The notes beneath the pieces are model-generated. The model was not told the DNA's origin, did not search any database, and saw nothing but the letters and a program-made list of their open reading frames with translations. Shown here in pieces: positions 26,114-35,153 of a stretch of 64,000 nt of DNA. The stretch covers positions 248,001 through 312,000 of the forward strand of contig CAWGZM010000012.1 of NCBI GenBank assembly GCA_963827065.1, read 5' to 3'. Position 1 is the first letter of the stretch. Each line of letters opens with the position of its first letter. Position numbers and translations under genes: made by a program. The stretch is from JACVRW01 sp963827065. Lineage in GTDB: Bacteria > Actinomycetota > Thermoleophilia > Solirubrobacterales > Thermoleophilaceae.

Positions 26114-26459
26114 CGTCGTCCTCCTTCTTCGCAGCCGGCTTACGGGCGCTCGCCTTGATCGAGCTGATCTCGAGCCGAGTCAGGTGCGCGCGGGCGCCGT
26201 AGCGGCGCTTGTAGCCGCGCTTCGGCTTGAACTTGAGCCCGTGGATCTTCTTGCCCTTCTCATGGGCGGTGACGGTCGCCTGGACCTTCACCTTGGCGAG
26301 CTCGTCGCCGCCGAGCAGCGACTTGTCGCCGTCGGCGAACAGCAGCGGCTCGAGGTCGACCTTGTCGCCCTCGCTCGCGGACAGGCGATCGACGACGATC
26401 GAATCGCCCTCCTCGACGCGGTATTGCTTACCGCCGACCTTTACGACTGCGTAGCTCAT
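26103..26459 (-). CDS. rplU: Ribosomal protein bL21
   Basis: 118-aa 50S protein. It starts MSYAVVKVGGKQYRVEEGDS and contains the family signature HGLKFKPKRGYKRRYGARAH, followed by a short lysine-rich tail (ASARKPAAKKEDDDGS). It heads the large rplU-rpmA-obgE-proBA-nadD-rsfS unit. Confidence 0.98.
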   Translation of the reverse strand: MSYAVVKVGGKQYRVEEGDSIVVDRLSASEGDKVDLEPLLFADGDKSLLGGDELAKVKVQATVTAHEKGKKIHGLKFKPKRGYKRRYGARAHLTRLEISSIKASARKPAAKKEDDDGS

Positions 26460-26472
26460 GACATGGAAACGG

Positions 26473-26508
26473 CGACCACATGGGTGTGGACGCCGGTAGG
26501 CGAGTGTA
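26473..26508 (-). promoter_or_regulatory. rplU promoter and short leader with hairpin
   Basis: A TACACT -10 element (26503-26508) is followed by a leader of about 40 bases holding the hairpin CCACA-ccca-TGTGG (26476-26489), extended by two more pairs across a mismatch. It is one of few genes here with a real leader; L21 leaders autoregulate in other phyla, and that role here is only a suggestion. Confidence 0.4.
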
Positions 26509-26525
26509 GCGACTCGGGGGCGCCT

Positions 26526-27461
26526 CTAACGGCTGCCGCCGGGGCCCGGCCCGGCGGTTGCAAGCGCCGGAGAACGCTCGGCCGAGCGCGGGCTCGGCCT
26601 CCTCGTCTGGGCGATCAGGAGGCCGGTTGCGACGAGCGCGGCGCCGACGAGCGCGCGCCAGGTGATCGCCTCGTCGTAGAGCACGGCGCCGAAGACGAGC
26701 GCGCCGAATGGCAGCAGCATCGCGAGGAACGAGATCGCCTGAGCGGTGAGGTGACGCAGCAGCACGGTCAGCGCGACGAACGTGACCGCCGACCCGAGGA
26801 TCGCGAGGTAGGCGATCGAGCCGAGCGACTCGGCCGTCCACGCGAACTCGCCCCAGCTCTCGCCGAGCGCGGAGGCTGCGAGCAGCAGCAGCCCGCCACC
26901 GAGCATTCCCCAGCCGTTCAGCACCACCGGGTCGAGCTCGGCGGCTCGCAGCTTCTGAGCGACGCCGCCGACCGCCGCGCCGAGCGGCGACAGGGCGAGG
27001 GCGGCCGCTCCCGCCAGCGCGAGCTCGTCGTCGCCCAGCTCGAGGCTCTCTGCGAAGGCGAGGGCGAGGCCGCCGATGGCGACGAGGACGCCGAAGATGA
27101 GGCGGCGGCGCAGCGGCTCCTCGGGCAGGAAGATCCCGGCGATCACGGCGGTGTAGAGCGGCAGCACGCCGAACAGCACCGCGGCGAGGCCCGAGGGGAT
27201 GTGCTGCTCGCCCCAGTAGACCAGGCCGTAAGCGAACGCGAACGGCGCGACGGCGAGAATCGCGGCGAGCGTCCAGTCCGTGCGCAGTGAGCGGCGGCTG
27301 AGTGCCGCAAAGCCCAACAGCAGGAGCCCGGCGAGCGTGAAGCGCGCACCCGCGCCGAGCAGCGGCGGCGAGTCCTCGAGCCCGAACTTGATGGCCACCC
27401 AGGTGCTCGACCAGATCAGGACGAGCAGTGCGTAGAGCGCGTAGACGGCCGAGCGACTCAC
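26526..27461 (-). CDS. EamA/DMT family transporter
   Basis: 311-aa inner-membrane exporter with ten helices in two EamA repeats (LYALLVLIWSSTWVAIKFGL at the start; LNGWGMLGGGLLLLAASALG opening the second). Family members export amino acids and other metabolites. A basic Arg/Ser/Pro-rich tail follows the last helix. The GTG lies 8 bases after TAACGT. Confidence 0.9.
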   Translation of the reverse strand: MSRSAVYALYALLVLIWSSTWVAIKFGLEDSPPLLGAGARFTLAGLLLLGFAALSRRSLRTDWTLAAILAVAPFAFAYGLVYWGEQHIPSGLAAVLFGVLPLYTAVIAGIFLPEEPLRRRLIFGVLVAIGGLALAFAESLELGDDELALAGAAALALSPLGAAVGGVAQKLRAAELDPVVLNGWGMLGGGLLLLAASALGESWGEFAWTAESLGSIAYLAILGSAVTFVALTVLLRHLTAQAISFLAMLLPFGALVFGAVLYDEAITWRALVGAALVATGLLIAQTRRPSPRSAERSPALATAGPGPGGSR

Positions 27462-27469
27462 GCCCGCCG

Positions 27470-27475
27470 ACGTTA
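27470..27475 (-). promoter_or_regulatory. -10 element of the EamA gene
   Basis: TAACGT, then 8 bases, then GTG 27461. Confidence 0.45.
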
Positions 27476-27482
27476 GCGGGGA

Positions 27483-27842
27483 CTACTCGTCGCGGTGGAC
27501 CGTCTCCGGTGAGAACGCCGGCAGGCAGACGGCCACGTACTCGGCGGCGCCGCCCGGAGTCGAGTAGCGCACCCACTCGCCGGCGCGCACGAGTACCGCC
27601 TGCCCCGCCGTCACCTCGATCGTGTTGCCCTCGCTCTCGACCTGGAGCGATCCCGCCAGCACGACGGTGTACTCGTCGAACTCGGGACGCTGGCCGGGTT
27701 CGTGCCAACCGGCCGGGGAGCGCATGTGAGCGACGCTCACGCGCTCCTCGCCGTTGCTCGCCCGCCCGGCGAACTCGTCGATCAGCTTCGGCGGCTCACC
27801 CGCCGCCTCGACGCGCACGGGTGACTCGATGAGCTCCGGCAT
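27483..27842 (-). CDS. Cupin domain protein
   Basis: 119-aa single-domain cupin. Motif 1 is partly degenerate (EERVSVAHMRSPAGWHEPG, then FDEYTVVLAGSLQVE), and the second motif reads AVLVRAGEWVRYSTPGG, without the usual His. It may bind a metal weakly or not at all. ATG 27842 lies 7 bases after TAGGCT, whose TAG is the stop codon of the helicase gene upstream. Confidence 0.82.
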   Translation of the reverse strand: MPELIESPVRVEAAGEPPKLIDEFAGRASNGEERVSVAHMRSPAGWHEPGQRPEFDEYTVVLAGSLQVESEGNTIEVTAGQAVLVRAGEWVRYSTPGGAAEYVAVCLPAFSPETVHRDE

Positions 27843-27849
27843 CGCGGGC

Positions 27850-27855
27850 AGCCTA
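27850..27855 (-). promoter_or_regulatory. -10 element of the cupin gene sharing the helicase stop
   Basis: TAGGCT, whose TAG (27853-27855) ends the SNF2 gene; 7 bases then ATG. Confidence 0.5.
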
Positions 27856-30075
27856 AGCGACCACGCGCAGGTGGCGGTAGGGGCGCCCGCGCAGGTCGCG
27901 GATGACGGCGTCGACGAGCCGCTCGTCGTCCTGAACCTGCCCGTCGGTGACCGCGTCGATCAGGCTGCGCTTGCGCTCGAGCACCTGCGCCATCGTCTCG
28001 TCGATCGTGTCCGGGGCGAGCAGGTACCAGGCCGTAACGGCGCTCTCCTGGCCGATCCGGTGGAGCCGGTCCTCGGCCTGGTCGTGCCGGGCGGGCGTCC
28101 AGTCGAGCTCGAGGAAGGCGACGTTCGACGCGCGCGTGAGCGTGATGCCCTGCGACGCAGCGCGCATCGAGCAGACCATCAGCTGCGGGCCGTCCTCCGA
28201 CTGGAAGGCGTCCACCGCGCGCTGGCGCTCGAGCGACGAATCGGCGCCCATGATGTGGACGGCGCCCGGGAAGCGCTCGAGCATCGCCCGCTGCATCTCC
28301 ACATGCTCGGCGAAGACGACGAGCGGCTCGCCCGACTCCAGGAAGTCCGCGATCCAGGCGAGCGCCGTCGGCAGCTTGCCGCGCGCGGCCAGCTGGCGCA
28401 GGTTGTTGAGCCGTACGAGCTGCTCGGCGCGCAGCGCCGCGGCGATCCTGGCGTCCATCGTGCGCAGGTCGAGCGGCAGCGTATGGAGCCAGGCGATCAC
28501 GTCGTTCTCCGCGAGCCGGTACTCGTGCTCGTTCGAGAGCAGGATCGGCACCGTGTCGTGGCGCTTCGCGGGCAGCTGCGGCAGCACCTGCTTCTTCGTA
28601 CGGCGCACGTAGCAGCGGGCACGCAGGTTCCAGTGCAGGCGGTCGTCGCTGCCGGCCGAGCGGAAGCGCCGCGTCAGCCGCGCCCCGCTGCCGAACTCCT
28701 CGAGGCGCCCCAGCACTCGCAGCTGGGAGACGAGCTCCTCGGGCCGATTGAGGATCGGCGTGCCGGTGAGCGCGAGCCGCAGGGCGCCGCCGGGAAGGTG
28801 GTCGGCGAGCTCGAGCGCGGTCTTCGTCCGCTGGGCGCTCGGGTTCTTGATGTAGTGGGACTCGTCGAGAACGAGCGCGCGCGGAGCGCGCTGTGAGAGT
28901 CGCTCGGCGTGCGCCTCGAGGATGTCGTAGTTGAGGACGGTGATCTCGGCGCTCGCCGTCTCAGGAGTCCAGGTGGCCTCGGTGCGCCCGTCGAGGACCG
29001 CCACGCTCCGCTCCGGCAGCCAGTGGGCGCTCTCACGCGCCCAGGTCAGCTTCATGCTCGCGGGGCAGATCACGACCGCCGGGAAAGCCTGGTCCTTTTC
29101 GAGCGCCGCGAGGGCCTGCACGGTCTTGCCGAGCCCCTGCTCGTCGGCGATGAACGTGCGCCGCCGCTCGAGTGCGTAGCGCACGCCGGCGCGCTGGAAG
29201 GGGTGCAGCTCCCCACCGAGCACGAGGCCATCGAGGTCGGCGTCCTCGGCGTAGGAGAGCGCCACGGTCGCCGCCGCCCGCTCGTGCTCCGCGATCAGCT
29301 CGTCGAGCAGCTCGCGCACCGACAGGTCGATGCGCAGCCCGGGGTGCTCGTCGACGAAGTCCGCCAGCGCCGTCGCGAGGGCAGCGTCCGCCGGCACCCC
29401 CACGCCCCAGGTGGCGTCGCGGCGGAAGTAGCGCCCCGCACGGAAGACGGGCCGGGCCTCGGGCAGCTTCTTGAAGTCGCGCGCGGGCGCCGGGTCCCAG
29501 ACGCTGAACAGGCACAGCTCGGGCTCGCCGCTGTCGCCGATCTCAAGAGTCAGCTCGGCCGGCGCCGGAACGAGTCCGTCGCGCAGCTCGCGTGCGCACG
29601 GCTTCGCGAGATCGTCCAGCTCGACGCCCTCGAGCGACTGCAGGCGTGCAGCCGTCGCGGCATCGAAGGGCAGGACGAGCCTGCCCTCGCCAAGGCTCGT
29701 GTCGCCCTCGAGCTCCTCGGGCGGCTCGCCCGAGACCGTGCGCAGCACGAACGCGCCGCGCCCGTTCTGCGACACGACGGTCACGAGCGCGCGCCAGCGA
29801 TCCGAATCGCTGAGCCAGGCCAGCACCTCGGGCGACGCCACCAGCTCCGGGAAGCGCGCCAGCAGCGCCTCGATCGTCTTGCCGAGCCGCGCGTCGGCCG
29901 GCACGCGCCAGTTGCGGCGGCGCCAGTCGAACCAGCGCCGCGGCAGCTCCTTGACCGCCTCGTTCAGGTCCTCATTGAAGGGGAAGTCGAAGACGAGCTC
30001 CGGCTGGCGCGGATCCTGGAGCAGCCAGACCCGGCCCTGAGCCGGTGCGGAGTCGGTGCCGGGCTGATCGCTCAT
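27853..30075 (-). CDS. SNF2-type DEAD/DEAH helicase (SMARCAL1-like)
   Basis: 740-aa DNA-dependent ATPase of superfamily 2. The N-terminal about 270 residues include a short segment (PRRWFDWRRRNWRVPADARL) like the substrate-recognition part of annealing helicases. The ATPase core has motif I ADEQGLGKTVQALAAL (about residue 315), motif II LVLDESHYIKN, motif III LALTGTPILNRPEEL, and the second lobe with MRAASQGITLTRASNVAFLE and the arginine finger HDQAEDRLHRIGQ. ATG 30075 sits 10 bases after TAGTCT; a longer frame upstream is not supported. A role in fork repair is inferred from family only. Confidence 0.92.
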   Translation of the reverse strand: MSDQPGTDSAPAQGRVWLLQDPRQPELVFDFPFNEDLNEAVKELPRRWFDWRRRNWRVPADARLGKTIEALLARFPELVASPEVLAWLSDSDRWRALVTVVSQNGRGAFVLRTVSGEPPEELEGDTSLGEGRLVLPFDAATAARLQSLEGVELDDLAKPCARELRDGLVPAPAELTLEIGDSGEPELCLFSVWDPAPARDFKKLPEARPVFRAGRYFRRDATWGVGVPADAALATALADFVDEHPGLRIDLSVRELLDELIAEHERAAATVALSYAEDADLDGLVLGGELHPFQRAGVRYALERRRTFIADEQGLGKTVQALAALEKDQAFPAVVICPASMKLTWARESAHWLPERSVAVLDGRTEATWTPETASAEITVLNYDILEAHAERLSQRAPRALVLDESHYIKNPSAQRTKTALELADHLPGGALRLALTGTPILNRPEELVSQLRVLGRLEEFGSGARLTRRFRSAGSDDRLHWNLRARCYVRRTKKQVLPQLPAKRHDTVPILLSNEHEYRLAENDVIAWLHTLPLDLRTMDARIAAALRAEQLVRLNNLRQLAARGKLPTALAWIADFLESGEPLVVFAEHVEMQRAMLERFPGAVHIMGADSSLERQRAVDAFQSEDGPQLMVCSMRAASQGITLTRASNVAFLELDWTPARHDQAEDRLHRIGQESAVTAWYLLAPDTIDETMAQVLERKRSLIDAVTDGQVQDDERLVDAVIRDLRGRPYRHLRVVA

Positions 30076-30085
30076 CAACCAGACG

Positions 30086-30091
30086 AGACTA
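30086..30091 (-). promoter_or_regulatory. -10 element of the SNF2 gene
   Basis: TAGTCT, then 10 bases, then ATG 30075. Confidence 0.5.
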
Positions 30092-30119
30092 GCCACGTTC
30101 ACGGCTCCCGTGTGCGGAT

Positions 30120-30896
30120 TCAGTGGCGCTGGGCGAAATCGCGAACGAGGGCCGCGTAGATCTCGGCCCGGTCGGGCGTGACTCCGTCGTGGCCGAGCGC
30201 GGGGCAAACAGCCAGCTCGGCGTTCGGCAACGACCGGAAGAGCGACACGCCGAGCTCGACCGGGATGAACTCGTCGCGGTCGGCGGCCAGCACGAGTACC
30301 GGTTCCTCGACGGCCGCGAGCTCGTCCGGCCGACGGCCCTCGTAGTCGAGCCACATTGGCGCCGTCTGCCGCACCAGCTCGTGCCAGCCCTCGGCCCCGC
30401 CGCTGTGGAGCGCTTTCATCTCGTCGGCGTACTCGCCGAGCAGCGTCTCGACCGCGTCGAGATCGGGTACCCCGGCGTCGTCCGCGGACAGCAGCTCCCT
30501 GTGCACGTCGCGAACGCCACGGTCGAATTCCGGAGATGCGGCTCCCACGATCAGGGCTCCCGCCACGCCTGGGTGGCGCACGCCAAGCTCCAGCGCGACC
30601 TGACCGCCGTCGCTCCAGCCGCCGACGACTGCACGTTGTAGCTCGAGAGCCTCGATCAGCGCCGCCACGTCGTCGGCGAGCAGCGCGTAGGACAGCTCTC
30701 TCGCCGAATTCGTCGAGCGCCCGTGCCCGCGACTGTCCGGCGTGATCACCCTGAAGCTCCGACCCAGGTCCGCCACCACCGGGGTCCAGGAGGCGCTCGA
30801 TCCGAGTCCTCCGTGCAAGAGGACGAGCGGACGGCCCTCGCCCTCCTCTTCGACGTGGATCGCGGAACCGTTCAGCTCAAGCGTGCGACTCTTCAT
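30120..30896 (-). CDS. Alpha/beta hydrolase
   Basis: 258-aa serine hydrolase. The oxyanion-hole loop is LLHGGLGSSASW, the nucleophile elbow GGWSDGGQVALEL (about residue 105), the acid in LAADRDEFIPVELG and the catalytic His in PALGHDGVT. The substrate is unknown. The true start is ATG 30896: it overlaps the stop of the MFS gene as TGATG and is preceded by GGAGG, so it is translationally coupled to that exporter. Confidence 0.9.
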   Translation of the reverse strand: MKSRTLELNGSAIHVEEEGEGRPLVLLHGGLGSSASWTPVVADLGRSFRVITPDSRGHGRSTNSARELSYALLADDVAALIEALELQRAVVGGWSDGGQVALELGVRHPGVAGALIVGAASPEFDRGVRDVHRELLSADDAGVPDLDAVETLLGEYADEMKALHSGGAEGWHELVRQTAPMWLDYEGRRPDELAAVEEPVLVLAADRDEFIPVELGVSLFRSLPNAELAVCPALGHDGVTPDRAEIYAALVRDFAQRH

Positions 30897-32437
30897 CAGC
30901 CGGCCTCCGGCAGCACCTGCCGTGGCCCCTCGCGGCCCGTCAGCCACAGCATCAGGACCGCTGCGGCGATCACGGCGGCGCCGCTCACGGTAGCGGCGAG
31001 CTGGAGGGCCTCCGTGAAGGCACCGCGGGCCGCTTCGACGAGCCCGGGTACCCCGTTGCCCGCCGAGATCGCCGCGCCGAGCGTGTCACGTGCGCCCTCC
31101 GCAGCCTCCACCCGAACGCCAGCAGGAATCGAAGCGTCAATCTCGCCTCGGTAGACGGCGGTCCCGATCGCCCCGAGGATCGCGATGCCGAGCGCGCCGC
31201 CGAACTCCGAGCTCGTTTCCGAGATCCCGGCGGCCGCGCCGGCTCGTTCCGGCGGAGCCGCGCCGACCATGATGTCGGCGGCGAGCGTGTAGACCGGCGC
31301 GAGGCCGAGGGCGAAGACGACGGAGCCGCTCACGACGGTGGCGAGCCCGTCGTCGCCGCTCACCTGGGCGAGCAACATGAAGCCGGCCGCGGCGAGCACG
31401 AGCCCCGCCGCCATCACGAAGGCGGGGCGGCTGCGGCGCACGAACACCGGCGTGAGGAGCGAGCCGACGATGAAGCCGGCCGCGTACGGCAGCGTCCAAA
31501 GGCCTGCCTCGAAGGGCGACAACCCGAGCACGAGCTGGAGGTACTGGGCGATAAACACGGCGATCCCGAAGTTCACGAAGAACCCGAACGTGTTGGCTGC
31601 CAGCGCTGCGTTGAAGGCCGGCAGGCGGAACAGGTGCAGGTCGATCATCGGATCCGCGAGCTTCAGCTGCCGGCGAACGAACGCCACGCCGACCAGGAGC
31701 CCGGCGACGATCGTTCCCGTCGCGGCCGCGTCCAGGCCGCCCTCGGCCGTGCGCTTCAGCCCGTAGATCACGGCCAGCACCGCCACGAGCGAGATCGCCG
31801 CGCTCGTCAGGTCGAGCCGTCCGGCTTTGGGGTCGCGGTACTCGGGCAGGAGCCGCGGCCCGACGACGAGCAGCAGCGCCATCACCGGCAGCGCCGGCAG
31901 GAACACCGAGCCCCACCAGAACTCCTCGAGCAGGAGGCCGCCGATCAGCGGGCCGACGGCCGCCCCGGTCGAGAAGCTCGTGATCCAGACCCCGATCGCG
32001 AGCGTGCGCTCGCGCGGGTCCTCGAACATGTTGCGGATCAGCGAGAGCGTCGAGGGCGCCAGCGTGGCGCCGGCGATGCCGAGCAGCGCGCGCGCCGCGA
32101 TCAGCATCTCGGCGCTCGTCGAGAGAGCCGCGAGCAGGGAAGCCAGCCCGAAGGCGGCAGCGCCGATCAGGAGCAGGCGGCGCCTGCCGATCCGGTCGCC
32201 CAGCGTGCCCATCGTGATGAGCAGGCCGGCAACGAAGAAGCCGTAGATGTCGACGATCCAAAGCAGCTGTGCGCTGGTCGGACGGAGGTCCTCGCTCAGC
32301 GCGGGCAGTGCCAGGTTGAGGACGGTCAGGTCCATCGCGTAGACGAGGCACGGCAGGGCGATCACCGCGAGCCCGATCCACTCGCGGCGCCCTGCCTTCG
32401 CCGGCACGTTCCCTCCCGATGTCTGTTCGACAGTCAT
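30896..32437 (-). CDS. MFS transporter, DHA2 (EmrB/QacA-like) family
   Basis: 513-aa proton-coupled drug exporter with 14 predicted helices. It has motif A as GTLGDRIGRRRLLLIG after the second helix, YAMDLTVLNLALPALSEDL in helix 1 and the antiporter motif C in GVWITSFSTGAAVGPLIGG. It is upstream of and coupled to the alpha/beta hydrolase, and divergent from the VOC gene at 32498, a layout reminiscent of antibiotic-resistance pairs, though no regulator is adjacent. Confidence 0.94.
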   Translation of the reverse strand: MTVEQTSGGNVPAKAGRREWIGLAVIALPCLVYAMDLTVLNLALPALSEDLRPTSAQLLWIVDIYGFFVAGLLITMGTLGDRIGRRRLLLIGAAAFGLASLLAALSTSAEMLIAARALLGIAGATLAPSTLSLIRNMFEDPRERTLAIGVWITSFSTGAAVGPLIGGLLLEEFWWGSVFLPALPVMALLLVVGPRLLPEYRDPKAGRLDLTSAAISLVAVLAVIYGLKRTAEGGLDAAATGTIVAGLLVGVAFVRRQLKLADPMIDLHLFRLPAFNAALAANTFGFFVNFGIAVFIAQYLQLVLGLSPFEAGLWTLPYAAGFIVGSLLTPVFVRRSRPAFVMAAGLVLAAAGFMLLAQVSGDDGLATVVSGSVVFALGLAPVYTLAADIMVGAAPPERAGAAAGISETSSEFGGALGIAILGAIGTAVYRGEIDASIPAGVRVEAAEGARDTLGAAISAGNGVPGLVEAARGAFTEALQLAATVSGAAVIAAAVLMLWLTGREGPRQVLPEAG

Positions 32438-32497
32438 CGAAATGAATGACCCGGCAAACAGGCGGAACTAATCGGTGGCCCCTGCGACCATTCGACG

Positions 32498-32902
32498 ATG
32501 GCTGAATTCCCCGCACCCAAGCAAGGGTTCGTCCTGACCCACTTCATCGTGTCCGAGGACGTCGAGCGCTCGCGGCGCTTCTACACCGACGTGCTCGGCG
32601 GTGAGACCGTGCTGGAGGGCGAACCGACGATCGTCGCGCTCGCGAACGGCTGGATCATCATCAACGTCGGCGGCGGGCCGACCGAGGACAAGCCGACGGT
32701 CGTTCTCGAGGCCCCTCGCGATCCGGACCGCACGAGCAGCTTCCTCAACATCCGGGTGGCCGACATCCAGGCGATCTACGAGGACTGGAGCGCGCGTGGG
32801 GCGGAGTTCCTCACCCCGCCCCAGGACCGCGGCGCCGAGATCCGCTGCTACATGCGCGATCCCGACGGGCACCTGATCGAGGTCGGCCAGTCGACCCGCT
32901 AA
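32498..32902 (+). CDS. VOC family protein (glyoxalase/bleomycin-resistance fold)
   Basis: 134-aa single VOC module: VLTHFIVSEDVERSRRFYTD at the start and YMRDPDGHLIEVGQSTR at the end, where the His and Glu are likely metal ligands. These proteins include dioxygenases, isomerases and drug-binding proteins, and the activity cannot be assigned. The stop overlaps that of the facing MMPL gene by 4 bases. Confidence 0.9.
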   Translation: MAEFPAPKQGFVLTHFIVSEDVERSRRFYTDVLGGETVLEGEPTIVALANGWIIINVGGGPTEDKPTVVLEAPRDPDRTSSFLNIRVADIQAIYEDWSARGAEFLTPPQDRGAEIRCYMRDPDGHLIEVGQSTR

Positions 32903-35040
32903 GACCCGCCCCGGGCCGTCGCCACGCGCTCCACTTCCAGTCGCGGCAGGATCCGCTCCAGCCAGTTCGGGATCCACCAGTTGCGGTCCCCGAGCAGCTG
33001 CATCACGGCGGGAACGAGCACCATCCGCACAACCGTGGCGTCGAGGAAGATCGCCGAGGCCAGCCCGATGCCGAACAGCTTCAGGAAGGTGTCCGGCGCG
33101 GCCAGGAAGGCGAGGAAGACGACGATCATGATCGCCGCCGCCGCGGTGATCACGCGCGCGGTCTTCGCCAGGCCGTCGGCAATTGCACGTCGCGTGTCTC
33201 CGTCCTTCAGGTACTCCTCGCGGATCCGTGAGATCAGGAAGACCTCGTAGTCCATCGAGAGCCCGAACAGGATCGCGAACATCATCACCGGCATGAATGG
33301 CGCGATCGGCACCTCGTGGTCGATGCCGATCAGCTCGCCGACCGCCCCGCCCTTCGCCACGAGCGTCATCACGCCGTAGGCGGCGCTGACCGAGAGCAGG
33401 TTCATCACCGCCGCCTTGAGCGAGATCAGCGGTGAGTGGAACGCGACCAGGAGGAGTAGGAAGGAGAGGCCTATGACCCCGACGATGAAGACCGGCATCC
33501 GGTTCGTGATGTACTCGCTCTGGTCCTCGAGCGCCGCCGTCACGCCTCCGATCTCGGCGGTGATCCCGGCGGGACCGAGCTCCTCAGTGACGACGTCGTC
33601 TCGCAGCCGGTTGACGAGCTCCTCGGTCTCCTCGTCCTGCGGGGAGCCCTCCGGGATCACGGTGATGAGCGCCGCGTCGCCGGCCTGGTTGATCGTCGGC
33701 TCGGGGACGAATGCCACCCCCTGCTCGTTGCGAAGCCGCTCGACGAACGCGTTGATCTCGGACGCGGCGGACTGGTCGGGCAGCTCGGCCGCGATCACGA
33801 GCGGGCCGTTCGTGCCGGGTCCGAATCCCTGCGTGTTCAGGTCATAGGCCTGGCGGGTCATGGTGTCCGGCGGGTCGTTTCCGGCGTCGGGGAAGCCGAG
33901 CCGCATGCCGAGCGCGGGGGCCGCCAGCGCGAGCAGCAGCGCGGTGGCCGCGATCGCGAAGGTCCAAGGACGTCGCTGGACCATGTGGCTCCATCTGGCG
34001 GCCGGCGACTCCCCGCTCCCCGTCTTCAGCGTCCGGCCCAGGAAGGGGATCCGAAGGCGGTCGACGCGCGGGCCGAGGTACGACAAGAGCGAGGGCAGCA
34101 GCGTGACCGAGGCGAACATCACGACCAGAACCGCCAGGGAGGCTGAAATGGCGACGCCGTACATGTAGGGCAGGCCGGTGAGCGCAAGGCCGAGAACGGC
34201 GATGACCACCGTGGCGCCCGCGATGATCACGCTGCGCCCGGCGGTGGTCACGGCCTCGACCACGGCGTCGTGCGTGTCCTTGCCCTCGCTCATGGCCGAG
34301 CGGAAGCGGGTCAGGACGAGCAGCGCGTAGTCGATCCCGACTCCGATCCCGATCAGGCCGGCGACCGCCGTGGTCCAGTCGGGAACGTCGATGACGTTCG
34401 CGAGGAGGACGATCAGGCCGCCCGAAGAGATGCCAAGCCCGATCAGCGCGATCACGAGCGGCAGTCCGGCCGCGACCACCGAGCCGAACGCGATCAGCAG
34501 AACGATCGCGGCGCCCAGGAAGCCGATCCCCTCCGGGCTCGACTGCGACTGGGCGGCATAGATCGGATCCCCGCCGAGCTTGATCTGAAGGCCGTCGCCG
34601 TCGTTCGCCTCGGCGGCCGCGATCAGCTTCTCGCCGTCCTCCTTGGGGACCTCCCAGCCGGGGACCGTGAGCGGAAGCGTCGTCGAGCCGATCGTGCCGT
34701 CCTCGGAGACCCGGATGGGCGTATGCCGCGCGACGTGCTCGACCTGCTCGGCCTCGCGCAGAAATGCGTTCACCTGTTCGCGAGCAGCGGGGCTCCGGGC
34801 GCCATCCTCGTCCTGCCAGACGACGTAGATCTCCTGGCCGGAGTAGCCGCCGAAGCGCTCGCTGGTGATCTCACTGGCCGCCTCCGACTCCGATCCCGGC
34901 GTGTCGTAGTCGGCCTGGAACTCACCGGCGAGCGACGAGCCCACGCCGATGATCAGGATCGCCGCGGCGATCCATGCCAGCACCATCCGCCCGCGGCGGC
35001 GGTAGGCGACGTCCGCGAGACGAGCAAGACCACGCGTCAT
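32899..35040 (-). CDS. MMPL family transporter
   Basis: 713-aa RND-type membrane protein with two copies of the MMPL unit: one helix, an extracellular domain (about residues 45-180 and 395-520) and five to six helices. Conserved segments include GIGVGIDYALLVLTRFRSAM (first half) and FGLSMDYEVFLISRIREEYL (second half), with the Asp-Tyr proton-relay pair in each. Such proteins export lipids or drugs. The region upstream (35041-35153) has an AGAGGG Shine-Dalgarno-like run. Confidence 0.94.
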   Translation of the reverse strand: MTRGLARLADVAYRRRGRMVLAWIAAAILIIGVGSSLAGEFQADYDTPGSESEAASEITSERFGGYSGQEIYVVWQDEDGARSPAAREQVNAFLREAEQVEHVARHTPIRVSEDGTIGSTTLPLTVPGWEVPKEDGEKLIAAAEANDGDGLQIKLGGDPIYAAQSQSSPEGIGFLGAAIVLLIAFGSVVAAGLPLVIALIGLGISSGGLIVLLANVIDVPDWTTAVAGLIGIGVGIDYALLVLTRFRSAMSEGKDTHDAVVEAVTTAGRSVIIAGATVVIAVLGLALTGLPYMYGVAISASLAVLVVMFASVTLLPSLLSYLGPRVDRLRIPFLGRTLKTGSGESPAARWSHMVQRRPWTFAIAATALLLALAAPALGMRLGFPDAGNDPPDTMTRQAYDLNTQGFGPGTNGPLVIAAELPDQSAASEINAFVERLRNEQGVAFVPEPTINQAGDAALITVIPEGSPQDEETEELVNRLRDDVVTEELGPAGITAEIGGVTAALEDQSEYITNRMPVFIVGVIGLSFLLLLVAFHSPLISLKAAVMNLLSVSAAYGVMTLVAKGGAVGELIGIDHEVPIAPFMPVMMFAILFGLSMDYEVFLISRIREEYLKDGDTRRAIADGLAKTARVITAAAAIMIVVFLAFLAAPDTFLKLFGIGLASAIFLDATVVRMVLVPAVMQLLGDRNWWIPNWLERILPRLEVERVATARGGS

Positions 35041-35153
35041 CGGTCGAACACCCTCTTTCGGTTGTCATCAGGTCTCAACACCCACATCAGACTCCGAAAG
35101 GAGGTCGAACTCATCGCTCGGCTCACCGATGTCTCGTAGGCTCTGTCCCGCCG
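35041..35153. promoter_or_regulatory. Divergent intergenic region between MMPL and MBL genes
   Basis: It holds the TAGGCT -10 element (35137-35142) of the MBL gene, 11 bases before its ATG. Also present are an inverted repeat TTTCGG...CCGAAA (about 35057-35099) and two related blocks CATCAGGTCT and CATCAGACTC, candidate operator sites for MMPL control. Confidence 0.35.
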
